From contig CAZNIS010000007.1 in NCBI GenBank assembly GCA_964573105.1, positions 62,001 to 126,000 of the forward strand: a stretch of 64,000 bases of DNA, read 5' to 3'. This document shows, in pieces, positions 36,229 through 44,459 of the stretch. The translations under genes were made by a program, and so were the position numbers. The DNA is from CAKZSB01 sp964573105. Lineage in GTDB: Bacteria > Pseudomonadota > Gammaproteobacteria > Granulosicoccales > Granulosicoccaceae. Every line of letters starts with the position of its first letter. The stretch's first letter is position 1. The notes beneath the pieces were generated by a model. That model was given only the letters and a program-made list of their open reading frames with translations. It made no database searches and had not been told where the DNA came from.

Positions 36229-36465
36229 CTAGATTTTTTCGCCGCGCTTGCGCATCTCGGACAGTACGCTATCGATGCCTTTTTTGTCGATAATGCGCAT
36301 GCCTTTCGAGGACAAGCGAAGTGTCACCCAGCGTTTCTCGGCTTCGACCCAGAAGCGATGGGTGTGCAAATTGGGAAGAAAGCGACGCCGGGTTTTATTA
36401 TTGGCGTGCGATACGTTGTTACCGCTCATGGGGCGTTTGCCGGTAACTTGACAGACTCTGGACAT
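36229..36465 (-). CDS. rpmB: 50S ribosomal protein L28
   Basis: A 78-residue ribosomal protein beginning MSRVCQVTGKRPMSGNNVSHANNKTRRRFLPNL, the standard family start; an upstream open extension is not used. The single N-terminal cysteine is not part of a zinc-binding set, so like L33 this is the zinc-independent type. It is the first gene of rpmBG and is divergent from the Fe-S protein gene. Confidence 0.96.
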   Translation of the reverse strand: MSRVCQVTGKRPMSGNNVSHANNKTRRRFLPNLHTHRFWVEAEKRWVTLRLSSKGMRIIDKKGIDSVLSEMRKRGEKI

Positions 36466-36575
36466 GCGCGTGCTCCGCACTCGATATTTTGGGCAATCCA
36501 CCATTATATGCAAAATTGGCGGCAATTCCAATCGAATCTGGTGTACCGTTGCGTTTTCGTTGCGCGAGCCATTCG

Positions 36576-37328
36576 TTGGGTCAGTCATCCATCTCCGTTT
36601 CTGACGTAAAAACTGGCATTGAGGCGTTCAGGCGTGAGCTCGACACCCTCGGGTTTAATCTGTTTTGCGTGCTTGATGGCCATCAGATAAGTGGCAACGG
36701 GTGCGACGGCAGCCTGCTGTTGATCGGCAACGCCGGTTCCATGATGTGGCAAAAACTGCCGGCGGACTGGCATAGAAGTGACAATCCGATCGACGATTAC
36801 ACCAGCCAAACAGTGCAGCAGCTGGTAGAAAAGCATCTTGCTGACCTCAGTGCTGCCATGCTGTTTCCCGACAATGCCTCCCGTCGGCCGTTGCCGTCAC
36901 TACAGCAGCTTGGCCGGTTAGCCGGCTGGCATTGCGACTCGCCGCTGGGTATCGGCGTTCATGCTGAACATGGCCTTTGGTACGCGTATCGGGCGGTGGT
37001 TTATTTGCCGATCAGCCTGCCAGGCGAGAGACCGACAAATCCCCCTGCTGCAGATTTAGGCATTGGTGCCGGCCATTCGCCCTGTCTCGACTGCGTTGAC
37101 CAACCTTGTATCAGCGCTTGTCCCTCGAAGGCGCTCAGCGATGACCGGCCACCTGATATGCAACGCTGTGCGGGCTTTCGGCTGAAACCGGATTCGATGT
37201 GTCGAACCAGTTGCGCGGCGAGACTGGCGTGTCCGGTTGCCCCGCAATGGCGCTATTCCACCGAGCAAATTGCGTATCATTACCATCACTCGCTGCGATC
37301 GATTCGTCAGTGGATGGATCAACCCTGA
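36576..37328 (+). CDS. 4Fe-4S ferredoxin-like protein of unknown role
   Basis: A protein of about 250 residues whose C-terminal part carries a cluster motif CLDCVDQPCISACP, followed by a second Cys-rich set (C-R-T-S-C...CPVAPQWRY). The layout recalls the Fe-S end of epoxyqueuosine reductase-type proteins, but the N-terminal part shows no cobalamin-binding motif that I can see. The start is uncertain: the TTG at 36576 leaves room for the divergent rpmB promoter, while the frame is open from 36489. Confidence 0.6.
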   Translation: MGQSSISVSDVKTGIEAFRRELDTLGFNLFCVLDGHQISGNGCDGSLLLIGNAGSMMWQKLPADWHRSDNPIDDYTSQTVQQLVEKHLADLSAAMLFPDNASRRPLPSLQQLGRLAGWHCDSPLGIGVHAEHGLWYAYRAVVYLPISLPGERPTNPPAADLGIGAGHSPCLDCVDQPCISACPSKALSDDRPPDMQRCAGFRLKPDSMCRTSCAARLACPVAPQWRYSTEQIAYHYHHSLRSIRQWMDQP

Positions 37329-37370
37329 ACCGGTCACGCGAGGCCGACGCGTTCCAAAGGTAATCTCATA

Positions 37371-37739
37371 ATGGATATCATTTTTTTGACCGATCTGCGG
37401 GTCGAGACGGTGATTGGCATCTACGACTGGGAGAAGGCCATCCGCCAGACCGTAGCGGTAGATCTGGAGATGGGTACGGATATTCGCAAAGCTGCCGCGA
37501 CCGACGACATCGAGCACACGCTGAACTACAAGGCGATCTCCAAGCGACTGACCAGTCATATAGAGCAGAGCAAGGTCGAGCTAATCGAGACCCTCGGAGA
37601 GCAAATTGCCTCGATTCTGCAGAATGAGTTTGACGTTCGCTGGGTCAAAGTGACGCTGCACAAACCAGGTGCCATCACAGGTGCCGCCGATGTCGGCGTG
37701 ATTATCGAGCGCGGGAATCGCCACACCTTCGACGCCTGA
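37371..37739 (+). CDS. folB: Dihydroneopterin aldolase
   Basis: Folate pathway enzyme that cleaves 7,8-dihydroneopterin to 6-hydroxymethyl-dihydropterin and glycolaldehyde. It has 122 residues. The DLRVETVIGIYDWEK start, the LNYKAISKRL helix with the pterin-binding E in VELIETLGEQIA, and the KPGAITGAADVGV strand are typical. It lies 19 bases upstream of the MidA-type methyltransferase. Confidence 0.95.
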   Translation: MDIIFLTDLRVETVIGIYDWEKAIRQTVAVDLEMGTDIRKAAATDDIEHTLNYKAISKRLTSHIEQSKVELIETLGEQIASILQNEFDVRWVKVTLHKPGAITGAADVGVIIERGNRHTFDA

Positions 37740-37758
37740 TCGAAAGATCGCCTCAGCC

Positions 37759-38928
37759 ATGACGGAGCTACCGCTGCCGACTGACGAGCAACTGCAGATT
37801 CACCAGCTGTTGTTGCAGCGAATCATTGCCGAGATCGAGTCGAATGGCGGCATCGATTTTTGTCGCTACATGCAGATTTGCCTGTATGAACCGGGACTCG
37901 GCTACTACCTGAACTCGTTTCCGAAGCTGGGGGAGCGCGGCGACTTCACCACCGCTGCAGAAATGTCCAATGATTTCGCCGGGTGTCTGGCGGCACAGAT
38001 CGCAGCTATGCCCCCTTCGGTGGCCGAGGGCACGATGCTCGAGTTCGGTGGCGGCAGCGGCAAACTTGCCTGTGACATCATGCTTGCATTAGACGAGCGT
38101 GGGTTGCGGCCAGCGCACTACCTGTTGCTAGACGTCAGTGCCGACATGCGCGCCCGACAGCGCGCAACCGTCGAGACCCTGTTGCCAGGCGATCTTCGGC
38201 AGCGAGTGGAATGGGTGGAATCGCTGCCAACGTCGCTGACCGGCGTAGTGATCGCCAATGAACTTTTCGACGCGTTTCCGGTGGAGCGGTTTCGGGTGTC
38301 ACATGGGCTTGTCAATCGAGAGTATGTGGTGGCGGATGGCCAGAGATTGCTACCGGAATTTCGTCCCCACAAAGAGGTCGCTGCCGAAGTAGCGCGCATC
38401 CAGTCATACACCGGCGATGTGATGGCAGACGCCTACGTATCCGAGTACTGCCCGATGCTGGCACCCTGGTGGCGCAGTCTTGACGAAGTCTTGCACACCG
38501 GTGCCGTGCTCGCCTGTGACTATGGTCTGGGTCGAGCGGAGTACTATGCGTCCGGACGTGATGGTGGCACCTTGCGCTGTTTCTATCGGCATCGGGTGCA
38601 CAACGATCCCTTGAGCTATGCCGGTATTCAGGACATCACCGCGGATGTTGATTTCACTGCTGTCACCGAGGCCGCGGTCGGGGCCGGGTTTGAGCTGCAG
38701 GGGTACACCCCGCTGTCGCAATTCATGCTGTCACTGGGTGTATTGGATGACTTTTCAACCAAAAGCTCTCACCTCGGACTTGCCGACCAGGTAGCGGCCA
38801 GCGGTCAGCTCAAACGCCTGTTGCTGCCCGAAGAAATGGGTGATCGATTCAAGGTAATTGGCTTTAGCAAACGAATAGACGAGGCGATGCCAGGGTTTCA
38901 GTTGGCGGACCACACGCGTTTGCTTTGA
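37759..38928 (+). CDS. MidA/NDUFAF7-type SAM-dependent methyltransferase
   Basis: A 389-residue protein of the COG1565 (DUF185) family. The N-terminal YMQICLYEPGLGYY and GERGDFTTAAEMS motifs and the SAM-binding EFGGGSGKLA are diagnostic, followed by VIANELFDAFPVERF. The mitochondrial relative methylates an arginine of complex I subunit NDUFS2. Whether the bacterial enzyme does the same is not established. It is cotranscribed with folB by position. Confidence 0.88.
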   Translation: MTELPLPTDEQLQIHQLLLQRIIAEIESNGGIDFCRYMQICLYEPGLGYYLNSFPKLGERGDFTTAAEMSNDFAGCLAAQIAAMPPSVAEGTMLEFGGGSGKLACDIMLALDERGLRPAHYLLLDVSADMRARQRATVETLLPGDLRQRVEWVESLPTSLTGVVIANELFDAFPVERFRVSHGLVNREYVVADGQRLLPEFRPHKEVAAEVARIQSYTGDVMADAYVSEYCPMLAPWWRSLDEVLHTGAVLACDYGLGRAEYYASGRDGGTLRCFYRHRVHNDPLSYAGIQDITADVDFTAVTEAAVGAGFELQGYTPLSQFMLSLGVLDDFSTKSSHLGLADQVAASGQLKRLLLPEEMGDRFKVIGFSKRIDEAMPGFQLADHTRLL

Positions 38929-39018
38929 TTAGTGCCAAATGCCTCAATAGTGACTCAATTATCAGACGAAGTGATTCAACAATGTAACAATGCGTTCATT
39001 GGAAATCGGGAAATAGCG

Positions 39019-39201
39019 ATGAACAACGAAGCGAAAGAAATCGAACTGGAACTGCAGCCGTTATCTACAGACATGCGCCAGTCGTCGGGCTTTGACGAGC
39101 CGGGTGCTGCGGGATTTTCACTTTTGCCTGCTCAACAGTCCAAACAGCAGTACGATGCCGAGCTTTCGCTGGTGAACATTGAGCAGTTCAGCTTTCGCTA
39201 G
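39019..39201 (+). CDS. Small acidic hypothetical protein
   Basis: A 60-residue frame from the ATG at 39019 (MNNEAKEIELELQPL...), with no membrane segment, cysteine cluster or recognisable family. The frame is open back to a GTG at 38932. The ribosome site is weak. It lies between the methyltransferase and a convergent periplasmic protein. It may be real because it fills an otherwise empty 280-base gap with an uninterrupted, Glu/Leu/Gln-rich frame. Confidence 0.35.
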   Translation: MNNEAKEIELELQPLSTDMRQSSGFDEPGAAGFSLLPAQQSKQQYDAELSLVNIEQFSFR

Positions 39202-39207
39202 TCCGCG

Positions 39208-39582
39208 CTAGCGGTCAGGCACCGAAACCGCCAGACCGTCAGGTCCGAGTTTGTGCACTGAGTCGTGTGCCACAATGGTGACGGTTTTTACGTTGGCCGG
39301 AATGGAGAGCGTGAGGCTGCGAGTGAAGGGCTGTTCGTTCACATGTGGGTGGTGCAGGGTGCGACTACCCAGCAATTCGCCCGCTTCATCCAGCACATCC
39401 CAGCGATCGGCGTAGTGATCCCATCCGGTGTCCGCGTGCAGCAGGGTGACGTTGATCCGAAAGCGATCACCGCCCAGTGACTCTATGGTTGCATCCACAA
39501 CTTCCACTTCGTTTGCGACCGCACTCATGCTCAATATGAGCATCGACAAAATCATCTTGTACAAGGGTTTGCTCCTCAGCAT
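39208..39582 (-). CDS. Periplasmic hypothetical protein
   Basis: A 124-residue protein with a signal peptide (hydrophobic stretch 8-22, cleavage after AVA). A compact beta-rich domain follows with the conserved-looking run LLHADTGWDHYADRWDVLDE, LHHPHVNEQPFTR and a C-terminal TIVAHDSVHKLG. Similar proteins occur in alphaproteobacteria without assigned function, from memory. It has three or more closely placed histidines, so metal binding is conceivable but not shown. Confidence 0.7.
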   Translation of the reverse strand: MLRSKPLYKMILSMLILSMSAVANEVEVVDATIESLGGDRFRINVTLLHADTGWDHYADRWDVLDEAGELLGSRTLHHPHVNEQPFTRSLTLSIPANVKTVTIVAHDSVHKLGPDGLAVSVPDR

Positions 39583-39646
39583 TTTGACCGCATATTAACG
39601 CAGTCCTGTAAGTCTTCCTCGCGGTAGTAGACACTCGGAGTAATCC

Positions 39647-39988
39647 ATGGGTTCCAACGAAACAGTTCAGGCCGCGCCGCGGCGTGTGTCTGCCGTCTGG
39701 CAGTTCATCTGCCTGCTCGCGCCAACGGTCATGACTGGCTTTTATCTGGTCTACGCGCTGGTCGGCTTGATTTTGTCCGGTGACAGCAAGTTGAGATGGT
39801 GTGACGAGGCGCTGGACGTCGGTCTGTTCGTTTTGATGATCATCGCCGCGCTGAACATCCCGGTCATGCTCTACGCGCGTTGGCTACGGCTGCCATTGCA
39901 ACATGTGCTTTGGATATCGCCGATCGCGCACATTGCCATTGCCACGGCGCTGACACTCACTATCGCCACCCTGGGAAAATGCGGCTGA
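39647..39988 (+). CDS. Small integral membrane protein, uncharacterised
   Basis: A 113-residue protein with three predicted membrane helices (about 17-42, 58-78, 88-108) and short loops, plus a cysteine in the CDEALD loop and one near the C-terminus. I do not recognise the family. It is preceded by a GGAGT-type ribosome site before the ATG at 39647 and is divergent from the periplasmic gene. Confidence 0.65.
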   Translation: MGSNETVQAAPRRVSAVWQFICLLAPTVMTGFYLVYALVGLILSGDSKLRWCDEALDVGLFVLMIIAALNIPVMLYARWLRLPLQHVLWISPIAHIAIATALTLTIATLGKCG

Positions 39989-40051
39989 CGGGAACCTAGT
40001 CCCACTGCGATGGTCGCAAGAGGTTAACTCTACCGTCAGTCGAGAAACCCG

Positions 40052-41155
40052 ATGCAACCCGGATTGCGCCTCACCGCGATTTTGCTCGCTATCTTCTGCC
40101 CGCTTGCCTGGGGCTTCAATTCAGCCGAATGGCCCAATACCGATTTCGACAATACATCGATTGATCTGGGCGAGGTCATGTCCGGTGGGCCGCCGAAGGA
40201 TGGCATACCGTCGATTGATGAGCCCTCGTTTATCAGCCAGCAGCAGGCCGAGGATTGGCTGGGGCCCAACGAGCCGGTGATTGTGCTGGCGGAAGAGACC
40301 GAGGCTCGGGCCTATCCACTGCAGATATTGATGTGGCATGAGATCGTCAACGACGAGATCGCCGGTCGCCCCGTCAGTGTAACTTTTTGCCCGCTGTGCA
40401 ATGCCTCAATCGTGTTTGACCGTGAACTCGATGGCACAGTTTACGATTTTGGCACCACGGGTCGGCTGCGACGCAGCGACATGATCATGTACGACCGACA
40501 GACAGAATCCTGGTGGCAGCAGTTTGTTGGAGAGGCGATTGTTGGAGAATTGACCGGTAAGAAACTTCGTCAGATCCCCTCGCAGATTGTCGCCTTCAAC
40601 ACTTTCAGGCGGTATTACCCGGATGGCGTGGTGCTGTCTCGCGATACTGGGCACAGTCGCCGCTATGGTCAGAACCCGTATACCGGCTACGACGACATCA
40701 ACTCCACACCCTTTCTGTACCGCGGTGAAATCGATGATCGGCTGCCACCCATGGAGCGCGTGCTGAGCGTACAGCACAAAGCAGATACGCTGCTGTTTGC
40801 ACTGACAACCTTGCGCGAGGCCAAAATCGTCAATACCCGGTTTGCCGACAAACCCCTTGCGGTGTTCGCCTTTGAGACGATGAATTCCGCACTCGATCAA
40901 CAAAGTATCGCCGATTCACGGCTGGTGGCGGCGGCCTCGGTCTACGATCCGACGATCGATGGCCAGGCGCTGACATTCAGGCTGCAGGGTGGGATGGCGA
41001 TCGACGCGGAAACCGGGTCGACCTGGAATACGCTGGGGCAGGCTGTCGAAGGTCCGCTGCAGGGGCGTCAACTCCCGCAGATTGATTCTGGCGTTCACTT
41101 CGCATTTGCCTGGCTGGCGTTTGATCCTGATGCGCAAATCTACAAGCCACAGTAG
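40052..41155 (+). CDS. DUF3179 domain protein, exported
   Basis: A 367-residue exported protein with an N-terminal signal peptide ending AWG. The DUF3179 family features are visible: ARAYPLQILMWHEIVND, the VTFCPLCNASIVFDR motif with its CxxC pair, and SWWQQFVGEAIVGELTGKKL. The function of this family is unknown; the Cys pair suggests redox or metal chemistry. A short gap separates it from the small membrane protein upstream. Confidence 0.85.
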   Translation: MQPGLRLTAILLAIFCPLAWGFNSAEWPNTDFDNTSIDLGEVMSGGPPKDGIPSIDEPSFISQQQAEDWLGPNEPVIVLAEETEARAYPLQILMWHEIVNDEIAGRPVSVTFCPLCNASIVFDRELDGTVYDFGTTGRLRRSDMIMYDRQTESWWQQFVGEAIVGELTGKKLRQIPSQIVAFNTFRRYYPDGVVLSRDTGHSRRYGQNPYTGYDDINSTPFLYRGEIDDRLPPMERVLSVQHKADTLLFALTTLREAKIVNTRFADKPLAVFAFETMNSALDQQSIADSRLVAAASVYDPTIDGQALTFRLQGGMAIDAETGSTWNTLGQAVEGPLQGRQLPQIDSGVHFAFAWLAFDPDAQIYKPQ

Positions 41156-41210
41156 GCGGTCAGCAGAGTGAGATTAATCTCATTACCCGGCGAAGACCGG
41201 GGCAGGGTAT

Positions 41211-41846
41211 TTGGTATTTGATGCAACACAAGGTATAAACAACACAAGCCAAAACTGTTATTGCGATAGTTTGACTGATTTAACCCAACAGGTACTCAGA
41301 ACTGATGCCTCCGGAATGCCGCTGGAGTGGATCAATTTTCAAGATGCCGTGCGGTACTACCACACCGGGCGAGTCGCCTATAGTCTGGGCAGCCGGGTGT
41401 ATCGTCTGCGCGGTGGGATCAGCGCGCTGACAGGCCGGCAAAGTATGCTGGATGTGGACGCGATTATCGCAACCCACGGGACCAACACCACACTATTGCG
41501 TGGCTATGTGCCGCCGCTCAGCAACCGAACCCTGTTCCGCCGCGACGACCAGATCTGCCTGTATTGCGGCAATCGCTTTGTCACCGCGGAATTGTCTCGG
41601 GATCACATTACACCTCTGAGCCAGGGTGGCAAGGATCTGTGGCGAAACGTCGTCACGGCCTGTAAACGGTGTAACAATCACAAGGCCGGCCGCACGCCAG
41701 AGCAGGCCAACATGGAACTGCTGGCGATCCCTTTTCGTCCCACGCACGCAGAATATATCTATCTCAAGGGCAAGCGTGTGCTGGCGGATCAGATGGAATT
41801 TCTGCGCGCACATTTTCCCCGCAGTAGCCCGCTGCGCAATCGTTAG
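41211..41846 (+). CDS. HNH endonuclease family protein
   Basis: A 211-residue protein with a C-terminal HNH nuclease fold: CLYCGNRF and CKRCN zinc knuckles around RDHITPLSQGGKDLWRNVVTACKRCNNHKAGRTP. The N-terminal half starting VLRTDASGMPLEWI is shared with a widespread family of stand-alone HNH proteins. These lie outside phages and restriction systems, and their target is unknown. The start may be the TTG at 41211 or a later codon. The stop overlaps that of cca by 4 bases. Confidence 0.82.
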   Translation: MVFDATQGINNTSQNCYCDSLTDLTQQVLRTDASGMPLEWINFQDAVRYYHTGRVAYSLGSRVYRLRGGISALTGRQSMLDVDAIIATHGTNTTLLRGYVPPLSNRTLFRRDDQICLYCGNRFVTAELSRDHITPLSQGGKDLWRNVVTACKRCNNHKAGRTPEQANMELLAIPFRPTHAEYIYLKGKRVLADQMEFLRAHFPRSSPLRNR

Positions 41847-43090
41847 TCGTCGGACTTGGCGTTGGTTCGCCGGTAGTCAGTTAGTGCTGTCAGTTTGGCT
41901 TTGCGAATCGCTGCCGCGATGGCTGTGCCATCCCGCGTCTCGAGCTGAACGGCGATTTCGCCGGCATTGATGTCGCGCAGTGCATCCAGGGCGCCCCGCA
42001 GGTAGTCTGCCTGCGGATAAGGGGTCGACTCAGCGCCGAGCCGGCCCCGCGCATCGGCGGTGCAGCAGAGCAGAAAATTATTGAAGCGTTTGGGCCGACG
42101 CAAGGCGTCGAGGCTTTCCATTAGCCGCAGCAGTGTGCCGGGCTTGAGTTCCAGTGCCCGGTGGCAATGGGTGTGAAAGTTCGCTGTCAGTACGGCCAGG
42201 TCCCGATGCTCTGCCGGCGTTCGCAAACGAGCACAAAGCGCCTTGCAAAGTTCGGCGCCGCGAGCTTCATGGCCGTGATGACTCGGCAACAAATCTTTTG
42301 GCGTTGTGCCCTTGCCAAGATCGTGGCAGAGCGTTGCAAATCTCGTAGCGGAATCGCGAGTCAGCAGACAAATTTGACGCACTGCCAGCATCGTGTGGAC
42401 AGCGCAGTCGATTTCCGGGTGGTGCTGGGCAGGTTGTGGCACACCAAACAAGCGATTCAGTTCCGGGAACACTTCAACCAGCGCATCGCATTCGCGCAGG
42501 GCGTTGAAGAACGCCTCTGGCTGCTCGACACCCAGCGCAGCGTGCATTTCCTGCCAGATTCGCTCTGCCGCCAGGGTTTGCAGCTCGCCCGAGGCGGACA
42601 GGTCGCTCATCAATTCCAGAGTCTCTGGTGCGATGGTGAATCCCAGGTGCGCGAATCGCGCGGCAAAGCGCGCCACTCGCAGGACTCTGAGTGGATCCTC
42701 AGCGAATGCCGGAGAGATATGCCTGAGCAGTCGATCCTGCAAATCGGCGACGCCGTTCCAGGGATCGATGATGGCGCCTTTTTCATCTTTGGCGATGGCG
42801 TTGATGGTCAAATCCCGGCGCTGTAGATCCTGCTCAAGCGTGACCTCAGTCGACGTATTGAAGGTGAAGCCATGATATCCGGCAGCAGTTTTGCGTTCGG
42901 TTCGGGCAAGCGCGTATTCTTCGTTGGTGTCGGGGTGGAGAAATACCGGGAAATCCTTGCCCACCGGGCGATAGCCCCGCGCTACCATGTCGTCAGGGGT
43001 GGCGCCCACGACGACCCAATCCAGGTCGCTCGCGGGGATGTTCAGCAATTCGTCGCGCACCGCGCCACCGACCAGGTAGGTTTTCAACAC
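41843..43090 (-). CDS. cca: CCA tRNA nucleotidyltransferase (with HD domain)
   Basis: Adds or repairs the 3' CCA of tRNAs. It has 415 residues. The nucleotidyltransferase start YLVGGAVRDELL, the catalytic DLDWVVVG carboxylates and the RRDLTINAIA motif are followed by an HD-type phosphohydrolase domain (CHDLGKG) as in the gammaproteobacterial form. It is convergent with the HNH gene (4-base overlap) and divergent from the aminopeptidase. Confidence 0.96.
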   Translation of the reverse strand: MLKTYLVGGAVRDELLNIPASDLDWVVVGATPDDMVARGYRPVGKDFPVFLHPDTNEEYALARTERKTAAGYHGFTFNTSTEVTLEQDLQRRDLTINAIAKDEKGAIIDPWNGVADLQDRLLRHISPAFAEDPLRVLRVARFAARFAHLGFTIAPETLELMSDLSASGELQTLAAERIWQEMHAALGVEQPEAFFNALRECDALVEVFPELNRLFGVPQPAQHHPEIDCAVHTMLAVRQICLLTRDSATRFATLCHDLGKGTTPKDLLPSHHGHEARGAELCKALCARLRTPAEHRDLAVLTANFHTHCHRALELKPGTLLRLMESLDALRRPKRFNNFLLCCTADARGRLGAESTPYPQADYLRGALDALRDINAGEIAVQLETRDGTAIAAAIRKAKLTALTDYRRTNAKSDD

Positions 43091-43135
43091 GTACTCGCAA
43101 AACAGCGCGAGGCCGTAAACTGGAATGAATTATTA

Positions 43136-44218
43136 ATGAAAGTGGCTCGATTACTTGTCATGTGCATCGCACTCGCGTGTTTACCTGGCTGTTCGACAGT
43201 CGGTTATTACTCGCAAATTGTGACGGGTCATATGAAGATTGTGATGGGCAAGGAGCCTGTGGCAACCGTGATTGCCGACCAGGACACCGATGAGCAGACC
43301 CGACGCCGCCTGCAGGTGGCGCTGGATGCTCGACAGTTCGCGATCAACAAATTGCACCTGCCAAAGAACGATAGTTATACCAGCTACTATGACACCGGGC
43401 GAAATTTCGTCACGTGGAATGTTATCGCCGCCGACGAGTTTTCGCTCAAACCGAAGACGTGGTGCTTCCCGATCGCTGGTTGCGTGTCTTATCGGGGTTA
43501 CTATGCACGCGAGGCAGCGTCTGGCTATGCAAAAAAGCTGGAGGAAGCCGGTATGGATGTCGCTATCACCGGTGCAACGGCCTATTCGACATTGGGCTGG
43601 TTTGATGACCCATTGCTGAACACGATTCTCAATCGCAGCGATGCCGGCATTACAGCTTTGATAATACATGAGTTGGCGCATCAACAATTGTACGTGTCCG
43701 ATGACAGCACGTTTAACGAGTCTTTTGCTACATTCGTTGAACAAGAGGGCGTACGCAGATGGCAAAACAACAATCCCGTCTCATCCGGAACTGACCTGGT
43801 TCAGCAAATGGCGTTGCGGATGGAGCGTAAACGCGATTTCCTCGACTTGCTTAACAACACAAAGACGGGTTTACTGACACTGTACGCGTCAGACGAATCA
43901 GAGAGCGAAATGCGCCGCCAGAAGCAGCAGCATTTTGAACAAATGAAACGCGACTACAGTCAATTGAAAGAGGCCTGGGGTGGTTATCAGGGCTACGACG
44001 GCTGGTTTGCGCGCCCGCTTAACAATGCTCGTCTGGCTGCAGTCGGAACTTACAACGACTATCTGCCAGCTTTTTCGGCATTGTTTGACCAGTCAGGGAA
44101 AGATTTCAAAACGTTCTATCGCGCATCGCGTGAGTTGGCTGAAATGCCACGCGAGATGCGAAACAAAAGACTGTCCGAGCTGGCGCAGGCGCGCGAAGCA
44201 GCAATCGGTACAAATTAA
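43136..44218 (+). CDS. Putative lipoprotein aminopeptidase (PF10023 type)
   Basis: A 360-residue lipoprotein, probably a metallopeptidase. The ATG at 43136 gives a signal peptide with lipobox LPGC; the frame is open to 42872, but that lies over cca. The family motif is LIIHELAHQQLYV (HExxH) with a downstream NESFATFVEQEG glutamate, typical of gluzincins. Substrate and localisation to a particular membrane are not established. Confidence 0.82.
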   Translation: MKVARLLVMCIALACLPGCSTVGYYSQIVTGHMKIVMGKEPVATVIADQDTDEQTRRRLQVALDARQFAINKLHLPKNDSYTSYYDTGRNFVTWNVIAADEFSLKPKTWCFPIAGCVSYRGYYAREAASGYAKKLEEAGMDVAITGATAYSTLGWFDDPLLNTILNRSDAGITALIIHELAHQQLYVSDDSTFNESFATFVEQEGVRRWQNNNPVSSGTDLVQQMALRMERKRDFLDLLNNTKTGLLTLYASDESESEMRRQKQQHFEQMKRDYSQLKEAWGGYQGYDGWFARPLNNARLAAVGTYNDYLPAFSALFDQSGKDFKTFYRASRELAEMPREMRNKRLSELAQAREAAIGTN

Positions 44219-44459
44219 CATGACAGGTAGTGGAAGTTGAATCTCGATGATTCGCACAACCTGTAGAAACTGAGGCGCCACGGTCTTATCTGCCAAACGG
44301 GCACGAGGACCGGGATACATTCGAGTTGGTCAGTCCCCGCTGTTAGCAATTTATCGGGGCATGATATGTGTGCAGCTTGCAGGGTGCTTATCGCCCGGCA
44401 GGGGTTAGCCAACTCGCCCCGAGCAGCAGCGAACGTCGCTATCACCAGGTTGCCAGATA

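Noticed and set aside
42872..43135. 88-codon extension of the aminopeptidase frame
   Set aside because: It lies over the start of cca on the opposite strand, and a lipoprotein signal peptide begins exactly at 43136.
44215..44445. 76-residue minus-strand frame in the yeaG leader
   Set aside because: No ribosome site or recognisable protein; probably chance in the 5' leader.
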